Notes under the pieces: model-generated | What the model was told of the DNA's origin: nothing | Databases searched by the model: none | The model's input: only the letters and a program-made list of their open reading frames with translations | Program-made: the position numbers and the translations under genes | Part shown: piece by piece, positions 1 through 7,344 of the stretch | Layout of the letters: the number at the start of each line of letters is the position of its first letter | Numbering within the stretch: the stretch's first letter is position 1 | Source: an uncultured bacterium | GTDB lineage: Bacteria > Actinomycetota > Coriobacteriia > Coriobacteriales > Coriobacteriaceae | Assembly: GCA_905215225.1 (NCBI GenBank) | Contig: CAJMPM010000004.1 | Span: 1-20,755, forward strand | Length of the DNA stretch: 20,755 nucleotides | Direction of reading: 5' to 3'

Positions 1-1
1 C

Positions 2-364
2 GAGTGCTTTGAGGCGCTCGAGTCCGGCGAGATCGACTACGTGATTTGCGACTCCACGGCCGGCGGCTACCTTGCGCGCCTGATGAGCCAGATCTCTTAC
101 GTCGGCGCGCTCGAGCCGCCCTCGACGCTCGGCGTCGCGGGCCTCGCGGCCAACGGCGAGCTATGCCGCGCCGTGCGCGCTGCCCTCGACGGTATCACGG
201 TCGATGGCACGCTCGAGGCGGTCCACTCCGTCTGGTACGGCACGATGCCCTATGACCTCACCACCAAGACGGTCTCGGGCGCCGACGTACAGTCGACCGA
301 CACCGGATCCAGCGAGTCCGCATCCTCCGATTCGAGCAGCGAGGGTGCATCCTCCGAGGATTAA
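2..364 (+). CDS. C-terminal part of an ABC-type solute-binding protein (family 3-like), 5' end outside window
   Basis: The open frame enters from the left edge. It reads as the last lobe of an extracytoplasmic solute-binding protein of the amino-acid (family 3) type: a stretch 'ALESGEIDYVICDSTAGGYLA' typical of the hinge and second lobe, then 'DGTLEAVHSVWYG' near the end. These proteins sit outside the membrane and feed a ligand to an ABC permease; the ligand cannot be told from this fragment. The protein ends in a low-complexity tail rich in Ser, Glu and Asp (about the last 28 residues). The TAA at 362-364 is followed in the same frame by 18 more codons of the same Ser/Glu/Asp character, ending at TAG 419-421. 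The stop may therefore be a nonsense change in an originally longer tail. Family assignment is moderate because the N-terminus is missing. Confidence 0.6.
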   Translation, partial: ECFEALESGEIDYVICDSTAGGYLARLMSQISYVGALEPPSTLGVAGLAANGELCRAVRAALDGITVDGTLEAVHSVWYGTMPYDLTTKTVSGADVQSTDTGSSESASSDSSSEGASSED

Positions 365-435
365 TCGTCCAGCGAGGAGGGCACTATCACCGACGACGAC
401 ATTAACAAGCTCAATAGCTAGTTATTACTAGGGGT

Positions 436-464
436 GGCGTCTCCTATGCGCTAGGAGAGACGCC
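436..464 (+). terminator. hairpin after the solute-binding protein gene
   Basis: GGCGTCTC (436-443) pairs with GAGACGCC (457-464). It is followed by a pyrimidine-rich stretch but no clean T-run, so it is a weak terminator or 3'-end stabiliser ahead of the stronger hairpin at 488. Confidence 0.45.
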
Positions 465-487
465 TCTTCACGGTTTCAACACGCATA

Positions 488-525
488 GCCGGGTCTCCCC
501 AATAGGGGAGCCCGGCTTTTCTATT
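488..525 (+). terminator. Rho-independent terminator
   Basis: GCCGGG-T-CTCCCC (488-500, one bulged T) pairs with GGGGAGCCCGGC (505-516) across the loop AATA. A T-rich tail (517-525) follows. This ends the solute-binding protein transcript. The rest of the 374-base gene-free stretch (365-738) holds the 18-codon in-frame extension, this hairpin pair, and the 12-bp palindrome AAAACTAGTTTT at 564-575. I saw no convincing promoter for the next gene. Confidence 0.85.
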
Positions 526-738
526 TTGGTAAAAACGGCAGGTAAAAGCTGATTTCCAGGAGAAAAACTAGTTTTGCCGACGCCTTCCTATAGCGCACTT
601 TGCCACGGAAAAGTGCGAGACTTCGGTATGCGGTATCAAGCAATCGTTATTCGGGTCTTTGGGAATTCGGGTGATTAAATGCACGGCAATGGGTACATAG
701 CCAGTACAGTAAGTCCCCGAGGCAGATTGGAGCCACGT

Positions 739-1323
739 ATGGATATCAAGGTTTCTGGACGCAAGACGACGGTAACCGATGCTCTGCGTGCGCATGTGGA
801 TGAGAAGATTGGCGAGGCGCTCAAGGTTTTCGATATCGAGCCCATGACAGTCGACGTCGTGCTTCGTTATGAGAAGAACCCCTCGAACCCCAACCCGGCA
901 ATCGTCGAGGTCACGGTTCGTGCCCGCGGCTCTGTGATTCGCGTTGCCGAGCACGGCTCAGATATGTATGCCGCCATCGATCTCTCCGCCGATAAGGTCA
1001 CCCGCCAGCTGCGCAAGTTCAAGACCAAGGTCGTGGACAACCGCCAGGGCGGTGCCAGCGCCGCGGATGTCGCGCCGGTCGAGCGCGTCGAGGATCTGGC
1101 CGACCTGCTGCTGCCCGAGGAAGAGGACGACCTGCTCGTCCGCGAGAAAGTTATCGACGTCACCCCGATGACTGAGGAGCAGGCGCTGGTGCAGACCGAT
1201 CTGCTGGGCCACGACTTCTACGTGTTCGAGAACGCGACGACCGGCCTCATCAATGTGGTGTATCACCGTAAGAATGGTGGATATGGCATCATCAAGCCCC
1301 GCATCGAAACACTTGACGAGTAA
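739..1323 (+). CDS. hpf: long-form ribosome hibernation promoting factor
   Basis: The 194-residue protein has the two-domain layout of long HPF. An N-terminal RaiA/S30AE domain (about 1-98, 'MDIKVSGRKTTVTDALRAHV') binds the 30S decoding site. An acidic linker follows (about 105-133). The C-terminal dimerisation domain (about 135-190) contains 'QALVQTDLLGHDFYVFENATT' and ends 'HRKNGGYGIIKPRIE'. Long HPFs pair 70S ribosomes into inactive 100S dimers in slow growth. I chose ATG 739 because GGAG (729-732) sits about 6 bases upstream and the homology begins there; an in-frame ATG at 679 would add 20 unrelated residues. The gene is monocistronic, ended by a terminator at 1353. Confidence 0.95.
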   Translation: MDIKVSGRKTTVTDALRAHVDEKIGEALKVFDIEPMTVDVVLRYEKNPSNPNPAIVEVTVRARGSVIRVAEHGSDMYAAIDLSADKVTRQLRKFKTKVVDNRQGGASAADVAPVERVEDLADLLLPEEEDDLLVREKVIDVTPMTEEQALVQTDLLGHDFYVFENATTGLINVVYHRKNGGYGIIKPRIETLDE

Positions 1324-1352
1324 AATACGTTAACTTGCATGAGTTAACGGTT

Positions 1353-1385
1353 GGCGGCCATCCCATGCGGGTGGCCGCCTTTTTA
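1353..1385 (+). terminator. Rho-independent terminator after hpf
   Basis: GGCGGCCA(T)CCC (1353-1363) pairs with GGGTGGCCGCC (about 1369-1379), followed by TTTTT. It lies 30 bases after the hpf stop and just before the SD of the next gene. Confidence 0.85.
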
Positions 1386-1402
1386 CGTAAGGAGTCGCTT
1401 TG

Positions 1403-2356
1403 ATGGACAAGGCCGCATCCGCCGGTCATTCGAACCGTTGCCGCATCGTCGTCGATACCTGCTGCGACTTTAGCCCCGAGGTCGCCGCGAACCTCGATGT
1501 CGATATCCTGGGTTTCCCCTTCATTATCGATGGCGAGGAGCGCACGGATGACATCTGGTCGAGCATGAGCCCTAAGGAGTTCTACGACCGCATGCGCGCC
1601 GGTGCCCGCGTGTCCACCTCGGCTGTGTCGCTCGGTCGCTATATCGAGTTCTTTACCGAGTGCGCCAAAGAGGGCACGCCCACGGTCTACCTGTGCTTTA
1701 CCTCGGCGCTGTCGTCGAGCTACAACTCCGCGTGCCAGGCGGCAGATGCCGTGCGCGCCGAGTATCCCGATTTTGAGCTGTACGTGGTCGACAACGCTCT
1801 GCCCTGTGCGACCGGCGCGCTCTTGGCGCTCGAGGCCGTGCGCCAGCGTTCGGCGGGACTGACCGCCAAGCAGCTGGTCGATTGGGCAAACGAGGCAAAG
1901 ACCTACGTCCACGGCTACTTTACGCTCGAGAGCTTCGACGCACTGGCTGCCGGCGGCCGCATTCCGCCCGCGGCAGCGCAGCTCACGGCAAAGCTCGATG
2001 TCAAGCCTGAGCTCTCCTACGACCTGGCCGGCTCGCTGTCGCTGATCGGCGTCAACCGCGGCCGCAAGAAGGCACTCAAGTCCATCCTCAAGTCGTTCCG
2101 CGAGAACTACGTGCCCGACCGCACCATGCCCATCGCCATCATGACGGCCGATGCCGAAAAGGACGGCGACTGGCTCGAAGCCGCCATCCGCAAGGAGGAG
2201 GGTTGCGCCGACGTCACGATCATTCGCGGCTCCGTGGGTCCCACCATCGGCTCGCACGTGGGCCCCGGCATGGTGGCCTGCGCGTTTTGGGGTAAGAACC
2301 GCGCCGAGAAAGCCTCGCTTTCCGACCGCATCGCTCGCCGCGTGCGCGGGCAGTAG
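1403..2356 (+). CDS. DegV family fatty-acid-binding protein
   Basis: This 317-residue protein matches the DegV family (usual length about 280-300). Near the N-terminus is 'RIVVDTCCDFSPE' (14-26), in the place of the family's 'I(V)TDSTxDL' start. 'STSAVS' (71-76) is the ligand-contact Thr/Ser loop. 'TSALSSSYNSA' (100-110) is the second Ser-rich binding motif, and 'GGRIPPAAA' lies in the C-terminal lobe. In Firmicutes, DegV-like proteins (FakB) carry fatty acids to the FakA kinase; others have unknown lipid ligands. No FakA-like gene is in this window. ATG 1403 has AAGGAG at 1389-1394, with a spacing of 8. The short N-terminal tail 'MDKAASAGHSNR' precedes the fold. It appears to be transcribed alone. 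Confidence 0.9.
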   Translation: MDKAASAGHSNRCRIVVDTCCDFSPEVAANLDVDILGFPFIIDGEERTDDIWSSMSPKEFYDRMRAGARVSTSAVSLGRYIEFFTECAKEGTPTVYLCFTSALSSSYNSACQAADAVRAEYPDFELYVVDNALPCATGALLALEAVRQRSAGLTAKQLVDWANEAKTYVHGYFTLESFDALAAGGRIPPAAAQLTAKLDVKPELSYDLAGSLSLIGVNRGRKKALKSILKSFRENYVPDRTMPIAIMTADAEKDGDWLEAAIRKEEGCADVTIIRGSVGPTIGSHVGPGMVACAFWGKNRAEKASLSDRIARRVRGQ

Positions 2357-2454
2357 GCAAGCGATGCGTCCGTAATCGCCCTCGACTCACAGCCCAAACG
2401 CTGGCACCGAGTATTCAACCTGGTAATAACACCCAACCCAAAAGGAAAGGTTTC

Positions 2455-3534
2455 ATGGCAAATAAGCTCTCTGTCGCATTTATCGGCACCGGAATCATGG
2501 GTGCCCCCATCGCCGGCCACATTTTGGACGCCGGCTTTCCCGTCACAGTCAACAACCGCACCAAGTCCAAGGCTGCAGCGCTCGTTGAGCGCGGTGCCGT
2601 CTGGGCCGATACGCCGGCAGATGCTGTGGCGAACGCCGACGTCGTCTTTACCATGGTGGGCTATCCCTCCGAGGTCGAGGAGCTCTACCTGGCGGGCGAC
2701 GGCCTGCTCGCGTGCACTAAGCCCGGCGCGGTCCTGATCGACCTCACCACGAGCTCGCCCGAGCTGGCGCGCGACATTGCCGAGGCTGCCCAGGTTTCCG
2801 GCCGCATGGCGTTTGACTGCCCCGTCACCGGCGGCGAGTCGGGCGCTATCGCCGGTACGCTCACGGCTATCGTGGGCGCTACCGAGAACGATATCGCGCC
2901 GGTCCGCGATATCCTTGCCACCTTTGCGGCAAACATCTGCTGCTTCGACGGCGCCGGCAAGGGCCAGGCTGCCAAGCTCGCCAACCAGGTGTCGCTGGGC
3001 GCCTGCATGGTCGGCATGGCAGACGCCATGGCGTTTGCCGAGCTGAGCGGCCTTGACCTGGAGAAGACCCGCCAGATGATCCTGGGCGGTACCGGCAAGT
3101 CCGGTGCCATGGAGAGCCTGGCGCCCAAGGCGCTCGACGGCGACTACAAGCCCGGCTTTATGGTCGAGCACTTCATCAAGGACCTGCGCTTGGCGCTCGC
3201 CTATGCCGACGACCGCGAGCTTGCGCTGCCCGGCGCCGACGTGGCCTTTACGCTCTACGACATGCTCGACGCCATCGGTGGTGCCAAGCTGGGCACCCAG
3301 GCCATCACGGTACTCTACAAGGAGGAGGCCGACGCCATCGCCGCCGGTCTGGACTGGTCGCAGTATCGTCCCGAGGAGCATGGCGCTCACGAGGACGGCT
3401 GCGGTTGCGGCGAGCATGGCGACGACCACGAGTGCGGTTGTGGCCACCACCATGGCGAGGACCACGAGTGCTGCGGCGGCCACGGTCATGACGACGGCCA
3501 CGAGTGCTGCTGCGGCCATCATCACGAGGAGTAG
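2455..3534 (+). CDS. beta-hydroxyacid dehydrogenase (GarR/HIBADH family) with His/Cys-rich C-terminal tail
   Basis: Residues 1-300 are a standard NAD(P)-dependent beta-hydroxyacid dehydrogenase such as tartronate-semialdehyde reductase (GarR/GlxR). They show the Rossmann motif 'FIGTGIMGAPIAGHIL' (9-24), the substrate loop 'DCPVTGGESGA' (121-131), and the catalytic Lys in 'GKGQAAKLANQ' (K174), with KD at 242-243. The natural substrate could be tartronate semialdehyde, 3-hydroxyisobutyrate or a related acid; the sequence does not decide. Family members usually end near residue 290-300. Here a tail of about 50 residues (309-359) follows, with 14 His and 9 Cys in repeated 'HEC-CGHHH' type units, which looks like a metal-binding appendage. 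The SD AAGGAAAGG lies just upstream of ATG. It is the first gene of a four-gene run; the next ATG is 5 bases after the stop. Confidence 0.85.
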   Translation: MANKLSVAFIGTGIMGAPIAGHILDAGFPVTVNNRTKSKAAALVERGAVWADTPADAVANADVVFTMVGYPSEVEELYLAGDGLLACTKPGAVLIDLTTSSPELARDIAEAAQVSGRMAFDCPVTGGESGAIAGTLTAIVGATENDIAPVRDILATFAANICCFDGAGKGQAAKLANQVSLGACMVGMADAMAFAELSGLDLEKTRQMILGGTGKSGAMESLAPKALDGDYKPGFMVEHFIKDLRLALAYADDRELALPGADVAFTLYDMLDAIGGAKLGTQAITVLYKEEADAIAAGLDWSQYRPEEHGAHEDGCGCGEHGDDHECGCGHHHGEDHECCGGHGHDDGHECCCGHHHEE

Positions 3535-3539
3535 CGCCC

Positions 3540-3968
3540 ATGAGCTGGACGTTCGTGGTGCTTGCGCTGGTGCTCTTTCTCTTTGCGATCTACATTGGCT
3601 TTTTGTGCGGCCAGTGGGCGTGCGAAAAGCGCGTCATCACCAAGCGCGACTACTGGATTGCCAACTTTGCGGGAGCGGCGGCAGTCGTCCTGCTGACCTG
3701 GGTGTTCTCGCTGTTCCCGCTGGTGCAGTTTGCGCCGATCGGCTGGCTCGGCGGTTTTATCGCCGGTCTTAAGATGAGCTTTGGCGAGTCCGTTGGTCCG
3801 TGGCGCAAGCACGACGAGGTCTTTAACGTCAACAAGGCTCACCGCGCCGCCGCCGACGCGGGCGACGCCGAGGAGCGTCGCCGTGCGCGTCACAATGGTG
3901 CAGCCGACCGACAGCTCATCTCGGTCACCGATGACAGCAAGGGTGCTGGCAAGCACGCTAAGAAATAG
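3540..3968 (+). CDS. small membrane protein of unknown function
   Basis: I do not recognise this 142-residue protein. It has hydrophobic segments at about 4-24, 41-64 and 66-79, with a short Cys- and charge-containing loop between the first two. A long basic, Ala/Asp/Arg-rich hydrophilic C-terminal tail (about 85-142) ends 'GKHAKK'. This suggests an integral membrane protein with a cytoplasmic tail. ATG 3540 follows the previous stop by 5 bases and uses the GAGGAG that overlaps the end of that gene, so translation is probably coupled. The next gene begins 15 bases after its stop. Context (dehydrogenase, HEAT-like protein, isocitrate dehydrogenase) does not point to a clear role. Confidence 0.8.
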   Translation: MSWTFVVLALVLFLFAIYIGFLCGQWACEKRVITKRDYWIANFAGAAAVVLLTWVFSLFPLVQFAPIGWLGGFIAGLKMSFGESVGPWRKHDEVFNVNKAHRAAADAGDAEERRRARHNGAADRQLISVTDDSKGAGKHAKK

Positions 3969-3983
3969 TAAGAAGAGGTAACT

Positions 3984-4682
3984 ATGGCAGAAAACAAGGA
4001 AGAACAGCTCACCGATGAGGAGCTGGCACAGCTTCAGCTGGCAGAGGAGAACGAGAACGCCGTCGACCGTCTGGTCAAGGAGCTCGGCTGCCCCACGCGC
4101 CGCATCCGTCAGTTTGCCGCCCGCGTGCTGCACCTGCTTGCCGAGCGCGATCCGCAGCGCGTCGTGCCCTGCGTGCCCGCGCTGATCGAGGCACTCGACC
4201 GCCCCGAGGCGCAGACCCGCTGGGAGGCTCTCGATGCCCTGGCGGCGCTCGCCACCACCTGCCCCGAGCAGCTGGGCGATGCCTTTGAGGGCGCCGAGAC
4301 CGCGCTGTTCGATGAGCTTTCCTCCACGCTGCGCTATGCCGCCTTCCGCCTGCTGTGCGTGTGGGGCGCCACGAGCGTCGAGCGTTCGCGCGAGGCTTGG
4401 CCCATCCTGGACGAGGCCATCCAGTGCTACCACGGCGACCTCGAGTATCGCGACATGCTCGGTTGCCTGTACGAGTTTGGCCAGGGCGAGATCGACGCCG
4501 AGGTCGCCGAGAAGCTCGCGCTGCGCCTTAAGTTCGATGCCGAGAACGGCAAGGGCAGCTATCTCAAGGCCCGTTCGAGCGAGATTTGCGAAATGCTTGT
4601 TAAACGTTTTGGCCTGGATCTCTCCAAAAAGAAGAAGCGTGCTAGCGTTAAAAAATCTGACGACGCCGAAGACGAGGAGTAA
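3984..4682 (+). CDS. HEAT-repeat-like alpha-helical protein
   Basis: This 232-residue, probably cytoplasmic protein is largely helical. From about residue 23 there are paired helices with HEAT-like spacing, for example 'RIRQFAARVLHLLAERDPQRV', 'VPALIEALDRPEAQTRWEALDAL' and 'TLRYAAFRLLCVWG'. The N-terminus (1-22) is acidic. The C-terminus (about 213-232) is a Lys cluster followed by an Asp/Glu cluster. HEAT folds bind other proteins; the partner is unknown. AGAAGAGG serves as SD before ATG 3984. It sits 15 bases after the membrane protein gene and 6 bases before the isocitrate dehydrogenase gene, so it is part of one transcript. The specific role is not recognisable. Confidence 0.75.
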   Translation: MAENKEEQLTDEELAQLQLAEENENAVDRLVKELGCPTRRIRQFAARVLHLLAERDPQRVVPCVPALIEALDRPEAQTRWEALDALAALATTCPEQLGDAFEGAETALFDELSSTLRYAAFRLLCVWGATSVERSREAWPILDEAIQCYHGDLEYRDMLGCLYEFGQGEIDAEVAEKLALRLKFDAENGKGSYLKARSSEICEMLVKRFGLDLSKKKKRASVKKSDDAEDEE

Positions 4683-4688
4683 CAGATT

Positions 4689-5774
4689 ATGGCGCACGAT
4701 GTAGTCCTGATTCCCGGTGACGGTATCGGTCCCGAGATTACGCAGGCCATGCGCCGCGTGGTCGAGGCCACCGGTGTCCAGATCAATTGGAACGTCCAAG
4801 AGGCCGGTGCCGGCGTCATGGACGAGTTTAGCACGCCACTGCCCCAGCATGTGCTCGATGCGGTCGCCGAGACCAAGGTTGCTATCAAGGGCCCCATCAC
4901 CACGCCGGTCGGTACGGGTTTCCGCAGCGTCAATGTGGCCCTGCGAAAGCACTTCGACCTGTATGCCTGCGTGCGCCCTTGCCTGTCGCAGCCGGGCGCC
5001 GGCTCGCGCTTCCGCGACGTCGACCTGGTTATCGTGCGCGAGAACACCGAGGACCTCTATGCCGGCATCGAGTTCGATGAGGGCGCTGCCGAGGTCGAGG
5101 AGCTCTCGCAGCTCGTCGAGCGCTCGGGTCAGAAGACCTTCGCCGCGGATTCCGCCATCTCAATTAAGCCGATTTCCATCGCCAAGAGCCGCCGCATTGT
5201 GGAGTATGCCTTTGAGTATGCCCGCCGCTGCGGCCGCAAAAAGGTGACGGCCGTGCACAAGGCCAACATCATGAAGGCGACCGATGGCTTGTTCCTGCGC
5301 GTTGCGCGCGAGGTGGCCGCCAACTATCCCGATATCGAGTTCAACGAGAAGATTGTCGACGCCACCTGCATGGGCCTGGTCCAGAACCCCAACGACTTCG
5401 ATGTCTTGGTACTGCCCAACCTGTACGGCGACATCGTGAGCGACCTGTGCGCCGGCCTGGTGGGCGGCCTGGGTATGGCCCCCGGCTCCAACATCGGTGC
5501 CGACTGCGCTATCTTCGAGGCAACGCACGGCTCCGCGCCCGATATCGCTGGCCAGGATATCGCCAACCCCACGGCCGAGATCCTCTCTGCTGCGATGATG
5601 CTCGATCACCTGGGCGAGAACGATGCGGCCAATCGCATTCGTGCCGCCGTATCTGCCACGCTCGACGAGGGCGAGCAAGTTACCGGTGACGTGCGTCGTG
5701 CCCAGACTGGCTCCGTTGAGGGTGCTGTGGGCACGCAGGCATTTGCCGATGCCGTCATCGCGCACCTGGCCTAA
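4689..5774 (+). CDS. NAD-type isocitrate dehydrogenase (isocitrate/isopropylmalate dehydrogenase family)
   Basis: The 361-residue protein belongs to the decarboxylating beta-hydroxyacid dehydrogenases. 'LIPGDGIGPEIT' (7-18) opens the fold. 'SVNVALRKHFDLYACVRP' (80-97) carries the isocitrate-phosphate Ser and binding Arg residues. 'VRENTEDLYAGIE' (116-128) carries R117 and Y124; 'HKANIMK' (190-196) carries K191; D248 and D252 are the metal ligands in 'NLYGDIVSDL'. 'HGSAPDIAGQDIANPTA' (280-296) is the cofactor region. The SVN.ALR form and the 'RENTEDLYAG' motif favour isocitrate over isopropylmalate; homoisocitrate dehydrogenase is a less likely alternative. It would convert isocitrate to 2-oxoglutarate for glutamate synthesis. 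It is the last gene of the four-gene run, with a terminator at 5834. Confidence 0.88.
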   Translation: MAHDVVLIPGDGIGPEITQAMRRVVEATGVQINWNVQEAGAGVMDEFSTPLPQHVLDAVAETKVAIKGPITTPVGTGFRSVNVALRKHFDLYACVRPCLSQPGAGSRFRDVDLVIVRENTEDLYAGIEFDEGAAEVEELSQLVERSGQKTFAADSAISIKPISIAKSRRIVEYAFEYARRCGRKKVTAVHKANIMKATDGLFLRVAREVAANYPDIEFNEKIVDATCMGLVQNPNDFDVLVLPNLYGDIVSDLCAGLVGGLGMAPGSNIGADCAIFEATHGSAPDIAGQDIANPTAEILSAAMMLDHLGENDAANRIRAAVSATLDEGEQVTGDVRRAQTGSVEGAVGTQAFADAVIAHLA

Positions 5775-5833
5775 GGTATGCACGCTGCAAACGCCTAAAT
5801 AGTACTTAAGTGTTTGCGTATAACCTAAGAATC

Positions 5834-5867
5834 AATACGCCCGGCGCTCTGTCGGGCGTATTCTATT
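5834..5867 (+). terminator. Rho-independent terminator after isocitrate dehydrogenase
   Basis: AATACGCCCG (5834-5843) pairs perfectly with CGGGCGTATT (5853-5862), followed by a short pyrimidine-rich tail CTATT. It ends the four-gene unit. Confidence 0.75.
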
Positions 5868-5900
5868 GCGGACTATGTTTCCTAACAAGGAGTAACTGAT

Positions 5901-6983
5901 ATGGGTCTGATTCAAAAGAAGGACGAGAAGGACGAGATCGACGGCATCCAGATCATCGAGCGCGGCGAAGGCCCCGACGGTGACGAGGACGAGAATATCG
6001 ACCTGGTCGCCGGCACGTCTGCCGAGCACATTGCTGCCGGCACGACCGCCGAGGAGGAGGACGCCCGCCTGGAGGCTCAGATTGCCGCGGATGCCGCTGA
6101 CGAGAACCTCATGCCCGAGGAGCAGGACGAGGACGACTCCGACGTGGACGACCATGCATCCAAGCTCAAGAAGACGATGGTTGCCGCCTTTGTGGTTGCA
6201 GTCGTGATTGCTGCTGTGGTCGGCTGCTTTATCGGCAACGGTGGTTTTGGCGGCAAGGGCGTCGGCTCGGCGACCCTCACCGAGGACCAGCTCGATTCGA
6301 CCGTGGCAAGCTACAGCTACAACGGCAAGAAGAGCGACATCACCGCGCGCGAGGCCATTGAGAGCCAGTACAGCCTCGACACCGTCAAGGATGGCGATGG
6401 CAACTACACCGCTCCCTCTGCCGACGTCATCCTGTCCTACGTGCGCAACAAGATTCTGCTCGATGCTGCCGAGGACGAGGGCATTACCGTCTCTTCTAAG
6501 GAGATGAAGAAGTACGCCGAGGATTCCATCGGCACCTCCGACTACAAGACCATGGCCACGCTGTATGGCGTGTCCAAGGACCAAGCCAAGCAGATCGTCA
6601 GCCAGTCCGCGACGCTGCAGAAGCTCTACAAGAAGAAGGTCGGCGACAGCTCCGCAAGCATGCCGACCGCCCCGACCGAGCCTGCTGACGGCAACGAGGA
6701 GACCGCGAGCAAGGACTACGCCGACTACATTATCAACCTTGCCGGCGATGAGTGGGATAGCTCAAAGGGTACCTGGAAGGATGCCGACAGCACCTATGCC
6801 AAGGCCTTCGCTGACGATGCCTTTACGGCCGATAGCGCTACCTATAAGCAGGCCATGACCGCCTACTACACCGCCTATCAGCAGTATTCGTCCCAGGCTT
6901 CGAGCGCCAGCTCCAAGTGGACCGAGTACGCTAACGGCCTCTATGCCAAGGCCAACATCAGCATCTACGGCCTGTTTGCGTAA
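5901..6983 (+). CDS. membrane-anchored SurA/PrsA-N-like chaperone protein with long acidic cytoplasmic leader
   Basis: The 360-residue protein begins with about 88 hydrophilic residues very rich in Asp and Glu. Then come 'KLKK', a single membrane segment (about 92-112, 'MVAAFVVAVVIAAVVGCFIG'), a Gly-rich linker, and an extracytoplasmic domain. That domain has the helical pattern of SurA/PrsA/trigger-factor N-terminal regions: 'REAIESQYSLD', 'ADVILSYVRNKILLDAAEDEGITVSSKEMKKYAED', then 'YGVSKDQAKQIVSQSATLQKLYKKKV'. No parvulin prolyl-isomerase domain is visible, so it may be a chaperone or assembly factor rather than an enzyme. By the positive-inside rule the acidic leader is cytoplasmic (Lys at 88-91). 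The SD AAGGAG precedes ATG 5901. It is transcribed alone between two terminators. Family call is moderate. Confidence 0.75.
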   Translation: MGLIQKKDEKDEIDGIQIIERGEGPDGDEDENIDLVAGTSAEHIAAGTTAEEEDARLEAQIAADAADENLMPEEQDEDDSDVDDHASKLKKTMVAAFVVAVVIAAVVGCFIGNGGFGGKGVGSATLTEDQLDSTVASYSYNGKKSDITAREAIESQYSLDTVKDGDGNYTAPSADVILSYVRNKILLDAAEDEGITVSSKEMKKYAEDSIGTSDYKTMATLYGVSKDQAKQIVSQSATLQKLYKKKVGDSSASMPTAPTEPADGNEETASKDYADYIINLAGDEWDSSKGTWKDADSTYAKAFADDAFTADSATYKQAMTAYYTAYQQYSSQASSASSKWTEYANGLYAKANISIYGLFA

Positions 6984-7026
6984 GGTTTGCCTGTACTACT
7001 GCGCGCTAACCGATCTACCTGATTGA

Positions 7027-7062
7027 GCCCGCTAGAACGGACAACGTTCTAGCGGGCTTTTT
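7027..7062 (+). terminator. strong Rho-independent terminator
   Basis: GCCCGCTAGAACG (7027-7039) pairs perfectly with CGTTCTAGCGGGC (7045-7057) across a 5-base loop, followed by TTTTT. It ends the chaperone-like gene and faces the minus-strand XRE gene. Confidence 0.92.
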
Positions 7063-7095
7063 GCGTTGAGGGCGTGATTGACGGCTTAATTATGA

Positions 7096-7335
7096 CTATT
7101 CATCTTTAAGCCCAAAAAGGCTATCGGCTTCATCGTCGGATATATATTCCAGTACATCGCCTGGTTGGCAGTCGAGTGCCCGGCATATCGCGTCAAGAGT
7201 TGAAAAACGTATGGCAGAAACCTTGCCCGTCTTAATGCGTGACATATTGACCTGGGAGATGCCCACGCGTTCCGCAAGCTCTTTGGATGAGATCTTGCGT
7301 TCGGCGAGCATGCGGTCAAGCCGCAGAATAATCAT
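7096..7335 (-). CDS. small XRE-family (YozG-type) helix-turn-helix regulator
   Basis: The 79-residue protein is a single Cro/C1-type DNA-binding domain. 'MLAERKISSKELAERVGISQ' supplies the first helices and the turn, 'VNMSRIKTGKVSAIRFSTLDAIC' the recognition helix and after, and 'ALDCQPGDVLEYISDD' is the standard end of this short subfamily. Such proteins are frequently encoded beside DUF2975 membrane proteins, as here: the neighbour's stop is 9 bases upstream, so the two form one minus-strand operon with this gene second. The leader just before its ATG contains AGGGGGAA. The palindrome upstream of the operon (8007-8022) is a plausible target. Confidence 0.88.
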   Translation of the reverse strand: MIILRLDRMLAERKISSKELAERVGISQVNMSRIKTGKVSAIRFSTLDAICRALDCQPGDVLEYISDDEADSLFGLKDE

Positions 7336-7344
7336 GGATTCCCC

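Noticed and set aside
679..738. Upstream ATG for hpf
   Set aside because: The 20 extra residues do not resemble HPF, and the SD supports ATG 739.
2107..3525. 472-codon open frame on the minus strand
   Set aside because: It is the antisense of the dehydrogenase and DegV genes; low-complexity Ala/Val runs come from the GC-rich codons and the His/Cys tail. It has no SD.
3522..4952. 476-codon open frame on the minus strand
   Set aside because: It is antisense to three well-supported + strand genes whose SDs and spacing are convincing.
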